From Bacteroidota bacterium (GTDB lineage Bacteria; Bacteroidota; Bacteroidia; AKYH767-A; OLB10): a stretch of 64,000 nucleotides of DNA. Shown one piece after another: positions 19,324 to 29,637 of the stretch. The notes under the pieces were generated by a model. It was not told where the DNA came from, searched no databases, and saw only the letters and a list, made by a program, of their open reading frames with translations. The stretch lies in assembly GCA_016713525.1 (NCBI GenBank), contig JADJOZ010000033.1, positions 372,001 to 436,000 of the forward strand, in the 5' to 3' direction. Numbering within the stretch: the first letter of the stretch is position 1; each line of letters begins with the position of its first letter. Position numbers and translations under genes: made by a program.

Positions 19324-19522
19324 ATGGGAAGGATTTATTAGTTGATTCTCAGGAGCATTTTCATTAAAATGAATGCTTTACAATTGCATGTATATGAAAT
19401 AGTTCTGCAAAATTGCGAAAACTTTACCAATAATGGAAGGTATTGGTATGTATTTAATAAATTTAGACCTGAATTTCTGACCCATACTCTTCAAAAGAGT
19501 AAGTTTCTTATTTCAATAACCT

Positions 19523-20959
19523 ATGCTGTTCAATTCTTTCGAGTTCCTGATTTTCTTTATTACAGTGACTTCCCTGTATTTTAGTATTCAGCACCGCTTT
19601 CGTTGGGCTTTGTTACTTGCTTCAAGCTGCATTTTTTATATGTTCTTTATTCCGGAATATATTTTAATCCTTTTTGTAACTATCATAATCGATTATTTTG
19701 CCGGTATTCTTATCGAAAATGCGAAGGGTAATCAACGTAAAAAGTATTTACTGTTAAGCCTGATCGCAAATATCGGTGTGCTCGCCATCTTTAAATATTA
19801 TAATTTTTTAAATGATAATATCTCGGAGTTGTGCTTTTGGATCGACCGGGAAAATCCAATTCCTTACCTCAATATTATTCTTCCTATAGGCTTGTCATTT
19901 CATACTTTTCAGGCAATGAGCTATACCATCGAAGTGTATCGCGGACATCAACCCGCCGAACGTCATTTTGGTATTTATTCTTTGTATGTGATGTTTTATC
20001 CTCAGCTGGTTGCAGGTCCCATTGAAAGACCTCAAAATTTGCTGCATCAGTTCAGAACCAGGCACGTTTTTGAATATAACAGGGTGGTTAGCGGACTGAA
20101 ACTCATGACCTGGGGATTGTTCAAGAAAGCCGTCATTGCCGATCGCCTTGCAATTATGGCAGATTCCGTTTTTAATAATCCCGATGAACATTATGGTTTT
20201 GCCGTTATCCTGGGAGCGGTATTTTTTGCGTATCAGATTTATTGCGATTTCTCTGGCTATTCCGATATGGCTATTGGCGCTGCCCGAGTAATGGGATTTC
20301 ATCTCATGACCAATTTCAACAGCCCATACTTTGCGAAATCTATTTCGGAATTCTGGAAAAGATGGCACATCTCTCTTTCAACATGGTTCAAAGATTATTT
20401 ATATGTCCCTCTTGGTGGTAACCGGGTTGGAAAATGGAAGTGGTACTACAATCTGATGATTACTTTTATGATCAGCGGTCTCTGGCATGGTGCCAACTGG
20501 ACATTCATTATCTGGGGTGCTTTACATGGATTTTATCTGGTGTTCGCTCTCATAACTGCAAATTTTAGAAATAAACTATTTAATGCTTCCGGACTGCAAT
20601 TCAATAAAACTCTGGCTCATCTCCTGCAATCACTCACTGTTTTTGTCCTGGTAACATTTGCATGGATTTTTTTCAGAGCCGATTCACTCGACGTCGCTAT
20701 CACCCTAATTCGAAATGCAACTGTAATTGATAACGCACAATTATCAATTACCATGTTTACAGAAAATTATTTGGAATTCATTCTAGGGCTCGCACTTATT
20801 CCACTGCTGCTGTTTGCCGAATGGATTTACCATGTTAACCCTGCAATTATTTCTGATAAACCAAAAGTCATCCGATATGCTTTCTACCTCATCGCTGTTT
20901 TAATTATTGTTAATCTGGGTGTTTTTGGAGGTAATAATTTTATTTACTTCCAATTTTAA
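19523..20959 (+). CDS. MBOAT-family O-acyltransferase (AlgI-like)
   Basis: A 478-residue multi-pass membrane protein with roughly ten hydrophobic segments. Signature segments of the MBOAT/AlgI family are present: FYPQLVAGPIERP, YCDFSGYSDMAIG, SEFWKRWHISLSTWFKDYL, YVPLGGNR and the catalytic histidine in GLWHGANWTFIIWGALHG. Such proteins move acyl groups across the cytoplasmic membrane onto exported polysaccharides or other acceptors. A partner SGNH/AlgJ-type hydrolase is often adjacent but is absent here, so the acceptor is unknown. The start at 19523 (MLFNSFEFLIFF) is the standard N-terminus of the family; a short overlapping frame at 19342 is not needed. Confidence 0.9.
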   Translation: MLFNSFEFLIFFITVTSLYFSIQHRFRWALLLASSCIFYMFFIPEYILILFVTIIIDYFAGILIENAKGNQRKKYLLLSLIANIGVLAIFKYYNFLNDNISELCFWIDRENPIPYLNIILPIGLSFHTFQAMSYTIEVYRGHQPAERHFGIYSLYVMFYPQLVAGPIERPQNLLHQFRTRHVFEYNRVVSGLKLMTWGLFKKAVIADRLAIMADSVFNNPDEHYGFAVILGAVFFAYQIYCDFSGYSDMAIGAARVMGFHLMTNFNSPYFAKSISEFWKRWHISLSTWFKDYLYVPLGGNRVGKWKWYYNLMITFMISGLWHGANWTFIIWGALHGFYLVFALITANFRNKLFNASGLQFNKTLAHLLQSLTVFVLVTFAWIFFRADSLDVAITLIRNATVIDNAQLSITMFTENYLEFILGLALIPLLLFAEWIYHVNPAIISDKPKVIRYAFYLIAVLIIVNLGVFGGNNFIYFQF

Positions 20960-21090
20960 ATGGTTCAATTGTTGTAGCCATTTCTGGCAATAGAATTGAT
21001 GAATTCCACTAATTATCGTATTTTTATGATTTAGAAACGAATTCTATCTTTTCTGCGTTTAATAAGAATAGGTTTATACGTTGAAGAACT

Positions 21091-21813
21091 ATGGCTTCAC
21101 TCAGCACGAATTGGATTACAGAGAAACATATTGATTTTGAATACAAAAGGTATGTCCTTCTAGGTTATTTGAAGCAGGTTTCCGATAATTTTACAGGTTC
21201 TCGCCTCTATCCTTCACTCAGCGAATTGATCACGCATTATAGGAATGTGGTTGCTATACGCGACAATAAAAAGAACCTTTTCAATAGCTTCCCCGACCGA
21301 CTTACCGGTGCCGATTCCTCTGGAACTCATCTTACCTATGAAAAAATATTACAGGATGATCACCTGATGCAGGAAATCGAAAGCATCATTGCATACGCTG
21401 TTCCCCTGTTTGAACAGTATCTCAAGGAAGGTAAAACGGTTTATGATTTTATTGAATCCCGCCTCCATATTTTCCCCGTCGGTATTATGCCGCTTAATGC
21501 GGATGAAGGCTATCTAATGCTCAAATTTGGTCCCGGACAAGATACCCTGGTTTACCGATTTCATCTTACCATATTCGAAAACCCCGACGAAAAATATAGG
21601 GGTATAGCAACTAATTTTGTCGGCGTATGGGAAAAATCAGTCTCCAATACCTTCGAAAATATTAAACTCGATCTGATCCGCCAGTTCCGCCACATGCCAA
21701 ATCCTGCAACTTATGTGATTGAATCGGAATTGAATATCCCCCTCGAAGAAACACTTTTACCCATTGCCAGACGGTCACTGGTGAAATATGTTGCCTCTCA
21801 GTTACCGAATTAA
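21091..21813 (+). CDS. Uncharacterised 240-residue cytoplasmic protein
   Basis: No signal peptide, membrane segment or recognised domain. The protein is of mixed charge and probably globular, with the segments YPSLSELITHYRNVVAIRDN (20 residues) near the N-terminus, EQYLKEGKTVYDFIESRLHI in the middle and IPLEETLLPIARRSLVKYV at the end. Codon phase is clean and uninterrupted, supporting a real gene. It precedes the large outer-membrane-type protein at 21933 by 120 bp on the same strand. I do not recognise the family; it may be a conserved Bacteroidota hypothetical. Confidence 0.7.
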   Translation: MASLSTNWITEKHIDFEYKRYVLLGYLKQVSDNFTGSRLYPSLSELITHYRNVVAIRDNKKNLFNSFPDRLTGADSSGTHLTYEKILQDDHLMQEIESIIAYAVPLFEQYLKEGKTVYDFIESRLHIFPVGIMPLNADEGYLMLKFGPGQDTLVYRFHLTIFENPDEKYRGIATNFVGVWEKSVSNTFENIKLDLIRQFRHMPNPATYVIESELNIPLEETLLPIARRSLVKYVASQLPN

Positions 21814-21932
21814 TGGCTTATCACCTGTTGAGTAGCCGCCAACACCCTCTTTTTTAGTAATTTTCACCGCCGGATATAATTTCTGCGCCGGTCAGTTGTT
21901 ATTCCAGAGGTGTTTCATCTAGTCCCCGTTTA

Positions 21933-24900
21933 ATGGTTGTTTTGAAGAATGGTTGCTTCTTTTTGTTTCTGATTTGGATGATATCCGGATCAACACCGGT
22001 TTTAGCGCAACCCCTATCCAATGTGAAGCAAAAATATATTGCTACAAATTCCGATTCTGTTACTTTTGATTCACTCTCTGTTGTCCCCGGCTCTCTTGCC
22101 GTCTATTTCAGGGATGGTAGTAAAGTCCCCGATTCGCTCTATAAATATAAAGAACCGAATCCGGTAATTGCTTTCTCTAAAACCCGCCAGCTGCCCGATT
22201 CCATACTCTTGGTTTACCGGACGTTTCCGCTCTTACTCAATAAGCCATTCCGCAACCGCGATCGATCGGTAATTGAAAAGAATTATGCAGGAATGTACAA
22301 TCCCTTTTCGTATGGCGAAGCAGCCGGTGAACAGGGATTTTTTAAACTCGAAGGGTTGCAACGAAATGGAAATATTTCGCGGGGGTAAGCTTCGGAAATA
22401 ATCAGGATCTGGTTGTTAATTCAAGTTTTAATCTGCAACTATCCGGTAAGCTGAATGATGATGTGGAAATTCTGGCCGCTATCACCGATAATAATATCCC
22501 CGTTCAACCTGAAGGGAATACTCAGCAAATTCAGGATTTCGATAAGGTTTTTATTCAATTGTCTAAAAATCAAAGTAAGTTAATTGCCGGCGATTTTGAA
22601 CTGAAACGTCCCGATAGCTATTTTATGAATTTTTATAAAAAAGGTCAGGGTGCCGTTTTTTAGTTCCGTCTACAATCCGTTTCCCGATACAACAAAGTAT
22701 ATGCGCACTACCGTTAGTGGTGCCATCTCCAAAGGAAAATATGCAAGAAATATAATTAATGGGGTGGAAGCAAACCAGGGACCATATCGCTTGAATGGTG
22801 CCGAAAACGAAACTTTTATTATTGTGCTCTCCGGAACAGAAAAGGTGTTTGTAGATGGTGTTGAAATGGTGAGAGGCGAACAGTATGATTATGTAATCGA
22901 TTACAATACCGCCGAAGTAACTTTCACTACCCGACGTCCCATCACTAAAGATAAACGGATCGTTGTGGAATTTCAATATTCCGATAAAAATTATTCCCGT
23001 ACCATGCTGTTTGCAAATCAGGAATACCAGGATAAGAAATGGTCGGTGAAAGCAAATATATTTTCAGAACAGGATGCAAAAAATCAACCGCTGCTGCAGG
23101 ATCTCGATGAAGAAGCTAAAAGATTACTGGCCGCTGCTGGCGATAGTATTCAACAGGCATTTTATCCCGGAGTCGATAGTGTTGCATTTAACTCTACTGA
23201 AGTTTTATATGCCCAACGTGATAGCTCCGGATTTACTTATTATGAATATTCTACCGATTCAACCGAAGCATATTACCGGCTCCGTTTTAGTATTGTTGGT
23301 GCCAACAAAGGAAATTATATTCCAATCGCCGCAAGTGCCAACGGACGTGTATTTCAATTTGTATTTCCCGTTAATAATATCCCGCAAGGATCTTATGAAC
23401 CAGTTGTGCTTTTAGTAGCTCCCAAACAACAACAACTCATTACTGTTGGTGCAGGTTATAACATCACTCCAAACAGTTCGGTATTTGTGGAGACCGCCTG
23501 GTCGAATAATAATGTGAACTTGTTTTCGGAGAAAGATAAAGCTGATGATTCCGGATTTGCCTTTCGTGGAGGTGCTTCTATGCTTACTAAACTTTCTAAT
23601 GATTCGGTGAATGGTTGGAGACTACGATCCGCTGTGAAACTCGAACACGTCAATAAATATTTTAAACCAATCGAAAATTTTCGTGCCGTGGAGTTTTCCC
23701 GCGATTGGAATTTAGGTACCGCCGCCCTTGTCGGGGATGAAAATGCTGCTGATTTGTCTTTGCAATTCGAAAAACCAAAACAAATTTTGAATTATCAGTT
23801 GAAAACCTTTCTTAAAGGCGACGATTATCAGGGCTTGATGAATGTGCTTTCTTCCAATGTGAATTTTTTAAAGTTTAACCTCATAACTAACAGCAGTTAT
23901 CTCATTAGTAAGTCGCCTTTAACGGATACCCGTTTCCTTCGCTCGGTGTTCGATGTCTCCCGGCCCGTTTGGCGTTTCATAGCAGGTGTGCGTTTGGAAC
24001 AGGAACACAATGTGCTCACCGATGTAGCAAACGACTCAATCCGGTTGAATAGCTTTTTGTACGATCAGCGAAAAATATACTTCACTTCTAACGATACTTC
24101 TAAAACTTTTTTCCGGATCGATTTCTCCAGAAGATATGATTATGCCGTGGCCGGAAATTATCTGAAAAAATCTACTGTTGCTGATGAAGCCTCCGCCCGC
24201 ATCGATTTTCTCGGAAATCCGAAAAGCAGACTGTCCATTTCTTCTTCCTACAGAAATCTGGCAGTCCGCGATTCTCAACTGACTGCTATTCCTCCGGAAG
24301 AATCGTTCCTGAATCGCATGGAATATAATGCCACCATCTTGAAAGGATTGATAACATCCACAACTTTTTTTGAAGCAGGAACTGGTCAGGAGCTGAAAAA
24401 AGAGTATGCTTATGTAGAAGTAACCCCGGGCACCGGTGTTTATACTTATGCCGGCGATTATAATGGTAATGGTGTGAAAGATCTCGATGAGTTTGAAATA
24501 GCTGTCTTCACTGATCAGGCCAATTTTATTAAAGTTTTTCTTCCTACCAATGAATATGTGAAGACCAGAACCAATCAGTTTAATCAGGTGCTTACCATTA
24601 ATCCTGCTGCATGGTTTATTGAAACGAAAGGCTGGCGATCTTTTGTTGCACGCTTCTCGAATCAGGTCTCTTATCGCATCGATAATAAAACTTTGGAAAA
24701 AGATGTGTTGAAAGCCCTCAATCCATTCGATGCAAATATTGACGATAGTTTATTGGTCACTTCCAATGCGGCATTCAGAAATACACTTTCATTCAACAGA
24801 AACAGTACGGTGTTCGGTCTCGATGCCACACTTCAGTCGAATACATCAAAATCGTTTCTTACCAATGGTTTTGAATCACGGGTGCTTCAAAGTCTGGTAA

Positions 24901-25409
24901 ATAATTTCAGATGGAATATCAACCGCATCTTCAGCCTGCAGGCAACCACTGAAAATGGAACCCGGAAAAGTGCCTCGGAATTCTTTTCAAACCGCGATTA
25001 TGAAATTGAGTTTTATTCCCTCGAACCTAAGTTCAGCATTCAACCCGGACTCTCTTTCCGTACTTCTTTAACTTACGAATTCAAAAACAAACAAAATGTT
25101 GCAACTAATGCAACGGAAAAGTCTGATCAACACGATGGTGGAATTGAACTGAAATTCAGTTCTGTGAAAAAAGGAGTAGCAACCGCAAAGTTTAATGTGA
25201 TTATTATAGATTATAATGCTCCGGAAAATACGCCTATTGCTTATGAAATTCTGGAAGGACTCAAAAAAGGAACCAACTACACCTGGGGTCTGAGTCTGCA
25301 AAGAAATTTATCGAATAGCATTCAGCTCAACCTGAATTATGAAGGAAGAAAACCTCAGGGAACCAATATCATTCACACCGGTGGCGTGCAGGCCAGAGCC
25401 TTTTTCTAG
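21933..25409 (+). CDS. Large putative outer-membrane beta-barrel protein (two frameshifts)
   Basis: One gene of about 1,158 residues, read in three frames (21933-22388, 22463-22663 region, 22650-25409). Adding one G to the G5 run near 22386 gives RGVSFGNNQDLVVNSS, and removing one T from the T6 run at 22657-22662 gives GAVFSSVYNPF. It starts with a signal peptide (GCFFLFLIWMISGSTPVLAQ). The rest is rich in alternating beta strands with terminal aromatics (FVETAWSNNN, SLRTSLTYEF-like, GVQARAFF at the end), as expected for an outer-membrane barrel ending in Phe. A DYNGNGVKDLDEFE segment resembles a calcium-binding DxNxDGxxDxxE loop. The family has no assigned function known to me. Confidence 0.75.
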
Positions 25410-25410
25410 A

Positions 25411-26346
25411 TTATTTTAAAGTAAGATTGGTAGAGCCAATTAAATTGCCATCTACATAAATCTCAATAATGTATTTGCCTTTTGTATAGATAGAACCTTT
25501 TGTCCAGTACAAACATAAATCGGTTTGTTTGTTATCGTATTCAAATGATTCTTTGGCAGTATACAGAGTCGCCTGATTGTTGTAAATAAATGTTTCGGAA
25601 CTGGTCGACATAACTGCACCATCGGGACTCAACACACGGAGATATGCATCCTTGGTTCCGCGATCTACAACCAAATTTTCAAGAACGGTAAAGCAAGTAC
25701 GAATTTTATCTACTGATGAAGCACGGTTCGATTCTGATTCTTTACCACTCGAACGATATTTCACTCCGGCAGCTTTAATATTGATGGTTTTTAATACCGA
25801 TCCCATGGCAACCTTATTGGCCAGCATTGTATTCTCCTGTGTCAGATTCTGAACTTTACCACGCTCCGATAATAAACTACTATTCAGATTACTGTTCGCA
25901 GCATTCAGTTCCTCATTGGTAAGTTTCAAAGAATCCAAATCAGCAATGTAGGTTTGATTAAGAGTTCTTAAAGAAGCTAACTCCTGCTTTGCTCTGCGTA
26001 ATTGTGCCGCATCACCGGAATTAATCAATCGCTGAATTTCTGCCATCTTAGACTTAATTTCCTCGTCTTTAGCAGTCAGTTGGTTCTGTAAACTGGCATT
26101 TTCCTGATTGATTTTTTCATACTCTACTTTCATGCGCTGCAATTCAGCCGATAGCGATTCCTTTTCAGATAAGGTGCTCTCCAGAGTCATGTTCACCTCT
26201 TCCAGATGTGTTTTCTTATCAAAAAACTGCCATAGCAATAAGCCGTTAACGCCTAATAAAATGGAAATTACTACAATTACAATGACCTTCTTAGAGTCTT
26301 GTTCTTTTTTGTCGAATTCGTTATGCTGCATATTGTTATCTTCCAT
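25411..26346 (-). CDS. Single-pass membrane protein with long coiled coil
   Basis: Reading from MEDNNMQHNEFDKKEQ (start chosen at 26346; an upstream in-frame Met at 26430 would add 28 atypical residues). A membrane segment VIVIVVISILLGVNGLLLW occupies about residues 20-38, followed by about 140 residues of coiled coil (LESTLSEKESLSAELQRMK, QNQLTAKDEEIKSKMAEIQR). A C-terminal beta-rich domain of about 130 residues includes KTINIKAAGVKYRSSGKE and YIIEIYVDGNLIG. The N-in topology puts the coiled coil in the periplasm. Homologues are often loosely named chromosome-partitioning proteins, but nothing here supports that. It converges with the barrel gene, leaving one base between stops. Confidence 0.75.
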   Translation of the reverse strand: MEDNNMQHNEFDKKEQDSKKVIVIVVISILLGVNGLLLWQFFDKKTHLEEVNMTLESTLSEKESLSAELQRMKVEYEKINQENASLQNQLTAKDEEIKSKMAEIQRLINSGDAAQLRRAKQELASLRTLNQTYIADLDSLKLTNEELNAANSNLNSSLLSERGKVQNLTQENTMLANKVAMGSVLKTINIKAAGVKYRSSGKESESNRASSVDKIRTCFTVLENLVVDRGTKDAYLRVLSPDGAVMSTSSETFIYNNQATLYTAKESFEYDNKQTDLCLYWTKGSIYTKGKYIIEIYVDGNLIGSTNLTLK

Positions 26347-26469
26347 GGGGCAGGAAACTGTACTGGTTGTGGTAGGGTTATAGTTTACAAAACAGGGTAC
26401 GAAGTTAAGATAATAATAAATGCCAGTCAATTCTTATTTGCTTAACCACCATTTAAATCCCAAAAGTTT

Positions 26470-26477
26470 TATTTTTG
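26470..26477 (+). promoter_or_regulatory. -7 box of comF
   Basis: TATTTTTG matches TAnnTTTG, 42 nt before the comF ATG. No clear -33 element was seen. Confidence 0.4.
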
Positions 26478-26519
26478 TAGCGCTTTTAGGCCCTTTTTCA
26501 TCCTTTTTCGATACTTTTT

Positions 26520-27212
26520 ATGGCAAATTTCATCTCCGACCTCCTCAATTTATGCTATCCCCTCGTTTGTGCAGCCTGCGGAAATGGCTTGTTTCAGGGC
26601 GAATCCGTCATTTGCACCCACTGTTTATACCACCTTCCCAAAACTAATTTTCACCTTCAGGAAGGTAATCCTGTTGAAAAGCAGTTCTGGGGGAAGGTGC
26701 CCGTTTTTGCCGCTACAGCTCTTTATTATTTCAATAAAGGGCAAAGAGTACAGCACTTAATTCATCGGTTGAAATATCAGGGTGATAAAGATGTAGGCTC
26801 CTTTACTGGCAGATATCTGGGTTTAGAATTACTAAAAGCACCTCGATATCAAGATGTTACACATGTTATTCCGGTGCCCTTGCACGAAAGTAAAAAACGT
26901 TTACGGGGATATAATCAAAGTGATTTCTTTGGCGAAGGAGTTGCCGAATCAATGCGGATTCCGTTTATCTCCGATTTTCTGATCCGCCAACAGGCAACAA
27001 GTACGCAAACACGGAAAAACAGGTATTCAAGATTCGAAAATATGAACCGCATGTTCATTCTCAATGAAAAGTATGAAACCCAAAAACCGCATTTTTTGCT
27101 TGTCGATGATGTTATCACTACCGGTTCAACTCTTGCTTCCTGTGCCGAAACACTTTTGCTGATTCCCAATTCCCGCGTTAGTCTCGCTACCATTGCTTAC
27201 GCTAGACTCTAA
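26520..27212 (+). CDS. comF: ComF family phosphoribosyltransferase-like protein
   Basis: A 230-residue protein with the ComF layout: an N-terminal zinc-binding part with cysteine pairs (CYPLVCAACGNGL, ICTHC), a linker (RLKYQGDKDVG), VIPVPLHESKKRLRGYNQS, and a C-terminal type I phosphoribosyltransferase domain with the PRPP loop FLLVDDVITTGSTL. ComF proteins take part in DNA uptake for natural transformation, or in cofactor-dependent processes not yet resolved in Bacteroidota. The gene is followed 31 bp later by the fRMsr gene, which has its own promoter-like box. Confidence 0.9.
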   Translation: MANFISDLLNLCYPLVCAACGNGLFQGESVICTHCLYHLPKTNFHLQEGNPVEKQFWGKVPVFAATALYYFNKGQRVQHLIHRLKYQGDKDVGSFTGRYLGLELLKAPRYQDVTHVIPVPLHESKKRLRGYNQSDFFGEGVAESMRIPFISDFLIRQQATSTQTRKNRYSRFENMNRMFILNEKYETQKPHFLLVDDVITTGSTLASCAETLLLIPNSRVSLATIAYARL

Positions 27213-27225
27213 AAACGTATTTTTG
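27193..27225 (+). promoter_or_regulatory. Promoter of the methionine sulfoxide reductase gene
   Basis: TTG at 27193-27195, 22-nt spacer, TATTTTTG at 27218-27225, which fits the Bacteroidota TTG-N17-23-TAnnTTTG pattern; the ATG follows at 27244. Confidence 0.5.
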
Positions 27226-27243
27226 CCATATTATTAGTCCATT

Positions 27244-27726
27244 ATGGCGGAAAATTTAACCGTACTCGATCCAACATATTCAAAAACAGAGCGTTATGAG
27301 GCGCTTCTGCCTCAACTGAAGGCCTTGGTATTTGGCGAACTTAACATTATTGCTAACCTCGCCAATTTAATGGCTGCCCTTAAACAGTCAATGGACTTTT
27401 TATGGATTGGGGTTTATTTTGTTGAAAGCGATTCCCTGGTTCTCGGACCTTTTCAGGGACCCGTTGCATGTACCCGAATCGGTTTTGGTAAGGGTGTGTG
27501 TGGAACCGCCTGGAAAGAACAGAAGGTGCTGATTGTGGATGATGTGGATTCATTCCCCGGACATATTGCCTGTAGTTCCCTTTCAAAAAGCGAAATTGTT
27601 CTCCCCGCATTTAAAAATAATAAAGTCTGGCTGGTGCTCGATGTCGACAGTGAAAAATTGGCAGCTTTCGATGAAACAGATCAAAAATATCTCGATGAGG
27701 TTATTAAAATTATAGAATCGTTGTGA
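27244..27726 (+). CDS. msrC: Free methionine-(R)-sulfoxide reductase, GAF-domain type
   Basis: A 160-residue single GAF domain. The three cysteines of the fRMsr family are present in their usual contexts: PVACTRIGFG, KGVCGTAW and HIACSSLSKSEIV. The last is the catalytic cysteine region in characterised members, and the first two provide resolving disulfides. FLWIGVYF and LVLGPFQG are the conserved substrate-pocket strands. The enzyme reduces free methionine-R-sulfoxide in the cytoplasm, part of oxidative damage repair. It overlaps the next gene by four bases (GTGA), so the two are probably co-translated. Confidence 0.9.
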   Translation: MAENLTVLDPTYSKTERYEALLPQLKALVFGELNIIANLANLMAALKQSMDFLWIGVYFVESDSLVLGPFQGPVACTRIGFGKGVCGTAWKEQKVLIVDDVDSFPGHIACSSLSKSEIVLPAFKNNKVWLVLDVDSEKLAAFDETDQKYLDEVIKIIESL

Positions 27727-29327
27727 ATAAAAAACTGAATGCCCTGTTAGGTTTTTTTATTGTTGCATTATGCATCTCCTGTGCTAATAAGGTTGCACCT
27801 CAGGGTGGCGATCGCGATGTTAAATCTCCTGTTTTATTAAGTGCTGTTCCTGCCGAAAACTCAGTGAATTTTAATGCCACCGAAGTTGTACTAACGTTCG
27901 ACGAATACGTGCAGTTGAAAGAAGTGACTAAACAGGTTATTATTTCACCACTCCTGAATCCTGCCCCTGAATTTTTAGTTCGCAAAAAGAGTGTCATTAT
28001 AAAGTTTAACAGTCCACTGCTTACTGCAACTACCTATACTGTTAGTTTTGGAAATGCCATTACCGATAATAATGAAGGAAATGCACTGGCAGGGTATAGG
28101 TATATTTTTTCTACAGGCGATTACCTCGATTCACTGATGATCTCCGGAACTATTGCCGATGCAGCTACCGGTAAATCAACCGAAGGTGTGCTCGCTCTCC
28201 TTTATCGCAGTCCCGTTGCTGATTCAGTTCCCTTGAAGAAAACACCCGATTATTTTGCTAAGTCAGATGCCACCGGAAAATTTACTATCTCCAATGTTGC
28301 CGCAGGCGCTTATGCTTTGTATTCACTTGAAGATAAAAACGGAAATTTTATACTCGATGCTACCGATGAACGTGCCGGTTTTTACAGTGATTTGGTTAAT
28401 GCAACGGATTCTTTAAGCAAGGAACTGGTGGTTGCGCGACAACCGCTTTCTCGTCAGTCGGTGAAAAGTTCTATTATTGAGGAAGCAGGTAAATTGACAA
28501 CTGTTTTTTCCAGACCAACAGAAAATCCGAAACCCGTTTTTGCTGATGGCTATTCAGGGAAATTTATTATCCAAAAAAATGTTTCGAAGGATACAATTGT
28601 TTTGTACACTACTCCCGAAATGTCCGATTCTGCCAAAGTGATCTGGTATGATGGTGAAGTTATAATCGACACGGACGGTTATCGCAAACAACGAGGATCA
28701 GCAACACTGAATAAATTGTATTTCTCCGGTTTCCCCTTTCCGCAAAAAGGCAATCCGCTTCCGGGTGGTTCTAATCCGTCTGTGACATTCACCATACCAA
28801 CTGCTGCAATCGATACCACTAAAATCTTAGTCACCCACGACTCCATCGCAATTCATCCGGGAATAGCATTCACCGATTCACTGCAAACAAAAATGGTGTT
28901 CTCCGACGAATGGAAATCAGGTGCATACACTATTCAGATTTTGCCCGGTGCATTAACAGATGTACACGGAAGATCTCATGATACAATTTCATGGAGTTTT
29001 AATGCTGCCGGCGATAAAGGCAGAGGAAGTATTACATACAAACTTAGTGGTACTATCAACGAAAATTTTATTTTGCAACTGGTGAATGAAAAAGATGAAA
29101 TAGTTCGGCAGCATGATGGTAAATCAGACTATACCGGAATTTTTTCTGAAGTTGAACCGGGAATTTACCGCATCCGGATTGTGTTCGATCGCAATGGAAA
29201 TAAATTATGGGATGGTGGTGATGTGTTACGCAGAATTACTCCCGAAAAAATTTATTACCATACCGAAATAATTACTGTTCGGGCAAATTGGGATGTTGAA
29301 ACGGAGGTGAAAGGGTTAATTAGGTAG
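27723..29327 (+). CDS. Ig-like (SbsA/Big_5) domain lipoprotein
   Basis: GTG start overlapping the TGA of msrC. The N-terminus NKKLNALLGFFIVALCISC is a lipoprotein signal with the Cys at about residue 20. Residues 35-130 are an SbsA Ig-like domain (PVLLSAVPAENSVNF, VVLTFDEYVQL, YTVSFGNAITDNNEGNALAG). A Cna-B-like transthyretin fold follows (FTISNVAAGAYALYSLEDKN), with a second related domain near the C-terminus (GIYRIRIVFDRNGNKLWDGG). It is expected at the outer membrane. The last codons (GLIR stop) are encoded by a 24-bp tandem repeat that extends past the gene, so the original C-terminus may have been altered. Confidence 0.82.
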   Translation: MNKKLNALLGFFIVALCISCANKVAPQGGDRDVKSPVLLSAVPAENSVNFNATEVVLTFDEYVQLKEVTKQVIISPLLNPAPEFLVRKKSVIIKFNSPLLTATTYTVSFGNAITDNNEGNALAGYRYIFSTGDYLDSLMISGTIADAATGKSTEGVLALLYRSPVADSVPLKKTPDYFAKSDATGKFTISNVAAGAYALYSLEDKNGNFILDATDERAGFYSDLVNATDSLSKELVVARQPLSRQSVKSSIIEEAGKLTTVFSRPTENPKPVFADGYSGKFIIQKNVSKDTIVLYTTPEMSDSAKVIWYDGEVIIDTDGYRKQRGSATLNKLYFSGFPFPQKGNPLPGGSNPSVTFTIPTAAIDTTKILVTHDSIAIHPGIAFTDSLQTKMVFSDEWKSGAYTIQILPGALTDVHGRSHDTISWSFNAAGDKGRGSITYKLSGTINENFILQLVNEKDEIVRQHDGKSDYTGIFSEVEPGIYRIRIVFDRNGNKLWDGGDVLRRITPEKIYYHTEIITVRANWDVETEVKGLIR

Positions 29328-29383
29328 TTAATTAAGTGGTTAATTAGGTAGTTAATTAAGTGGTTAATTAGGTAGTTAATTAG
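29317..29383. repeat. 24-bp tandem repeat covering the stop codon of the lipoprotein gene
   Basis: Nearly three units of TTAATTAGGTAGTTAATTAA-GTGG. The first unit supplies the last codons and the TAG stop at 29325-29327. Confidence 0.8.
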
Positions 29384-29385
29384 AA

Positions 29386-29549
29386 GATCGCCTTCGGCTC
29401 TGGAAACTTATTAGTAGGTCGCCTTCGGCTCAGAGAAGTAGAGAAGGGTTAATTTGGAAGATCGCCTTCGGCTCAGAGAAGTAAAGAAAGGTAAATCAGA
29501 AACATCGCCTTCGGCTCAGAGAATTTAAAATTCATCGCCTTCGGCTCAG
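29386..29549. repeat. Five copies of an ATCGCCTTCGGCTCAGAGAA repeat
   Basis: Copies start at about 29387, 29419, 29461, 29504 and 29534, spaced 30-43 bp apart. Each contains GCC-TTC-GGC, able to form a small hairpin. The spacers are short, AT-rich and similar to each other, and no cas gene is present, so this is not a CRISPR array. It fills the gap between the lipoprotein gene and the RidA gene. Confidence 0.8.
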
Positions 29550-29637
29550 CAGATTTAATTATCGTCAATTTAGAAGATAATACAGAGATAAATTCAGATA
29601 TTTAACAGTTCAAATTTATTCGCATAAAATCATTCTT

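Noticed and set aside
19342..19584. 80-codon frame before the MBOAT gene
   Set aside because: It overlaps the clear MBOAT start at 19523, has no recognisable N-terminus, and crosses the intergenic region.
29386..29549. CRISPR array
   Set aside because: The repeats are only about 16-20 bp, the spacers are 14-25 bp, AT-rich and similar to each other, and there are no cas genes.
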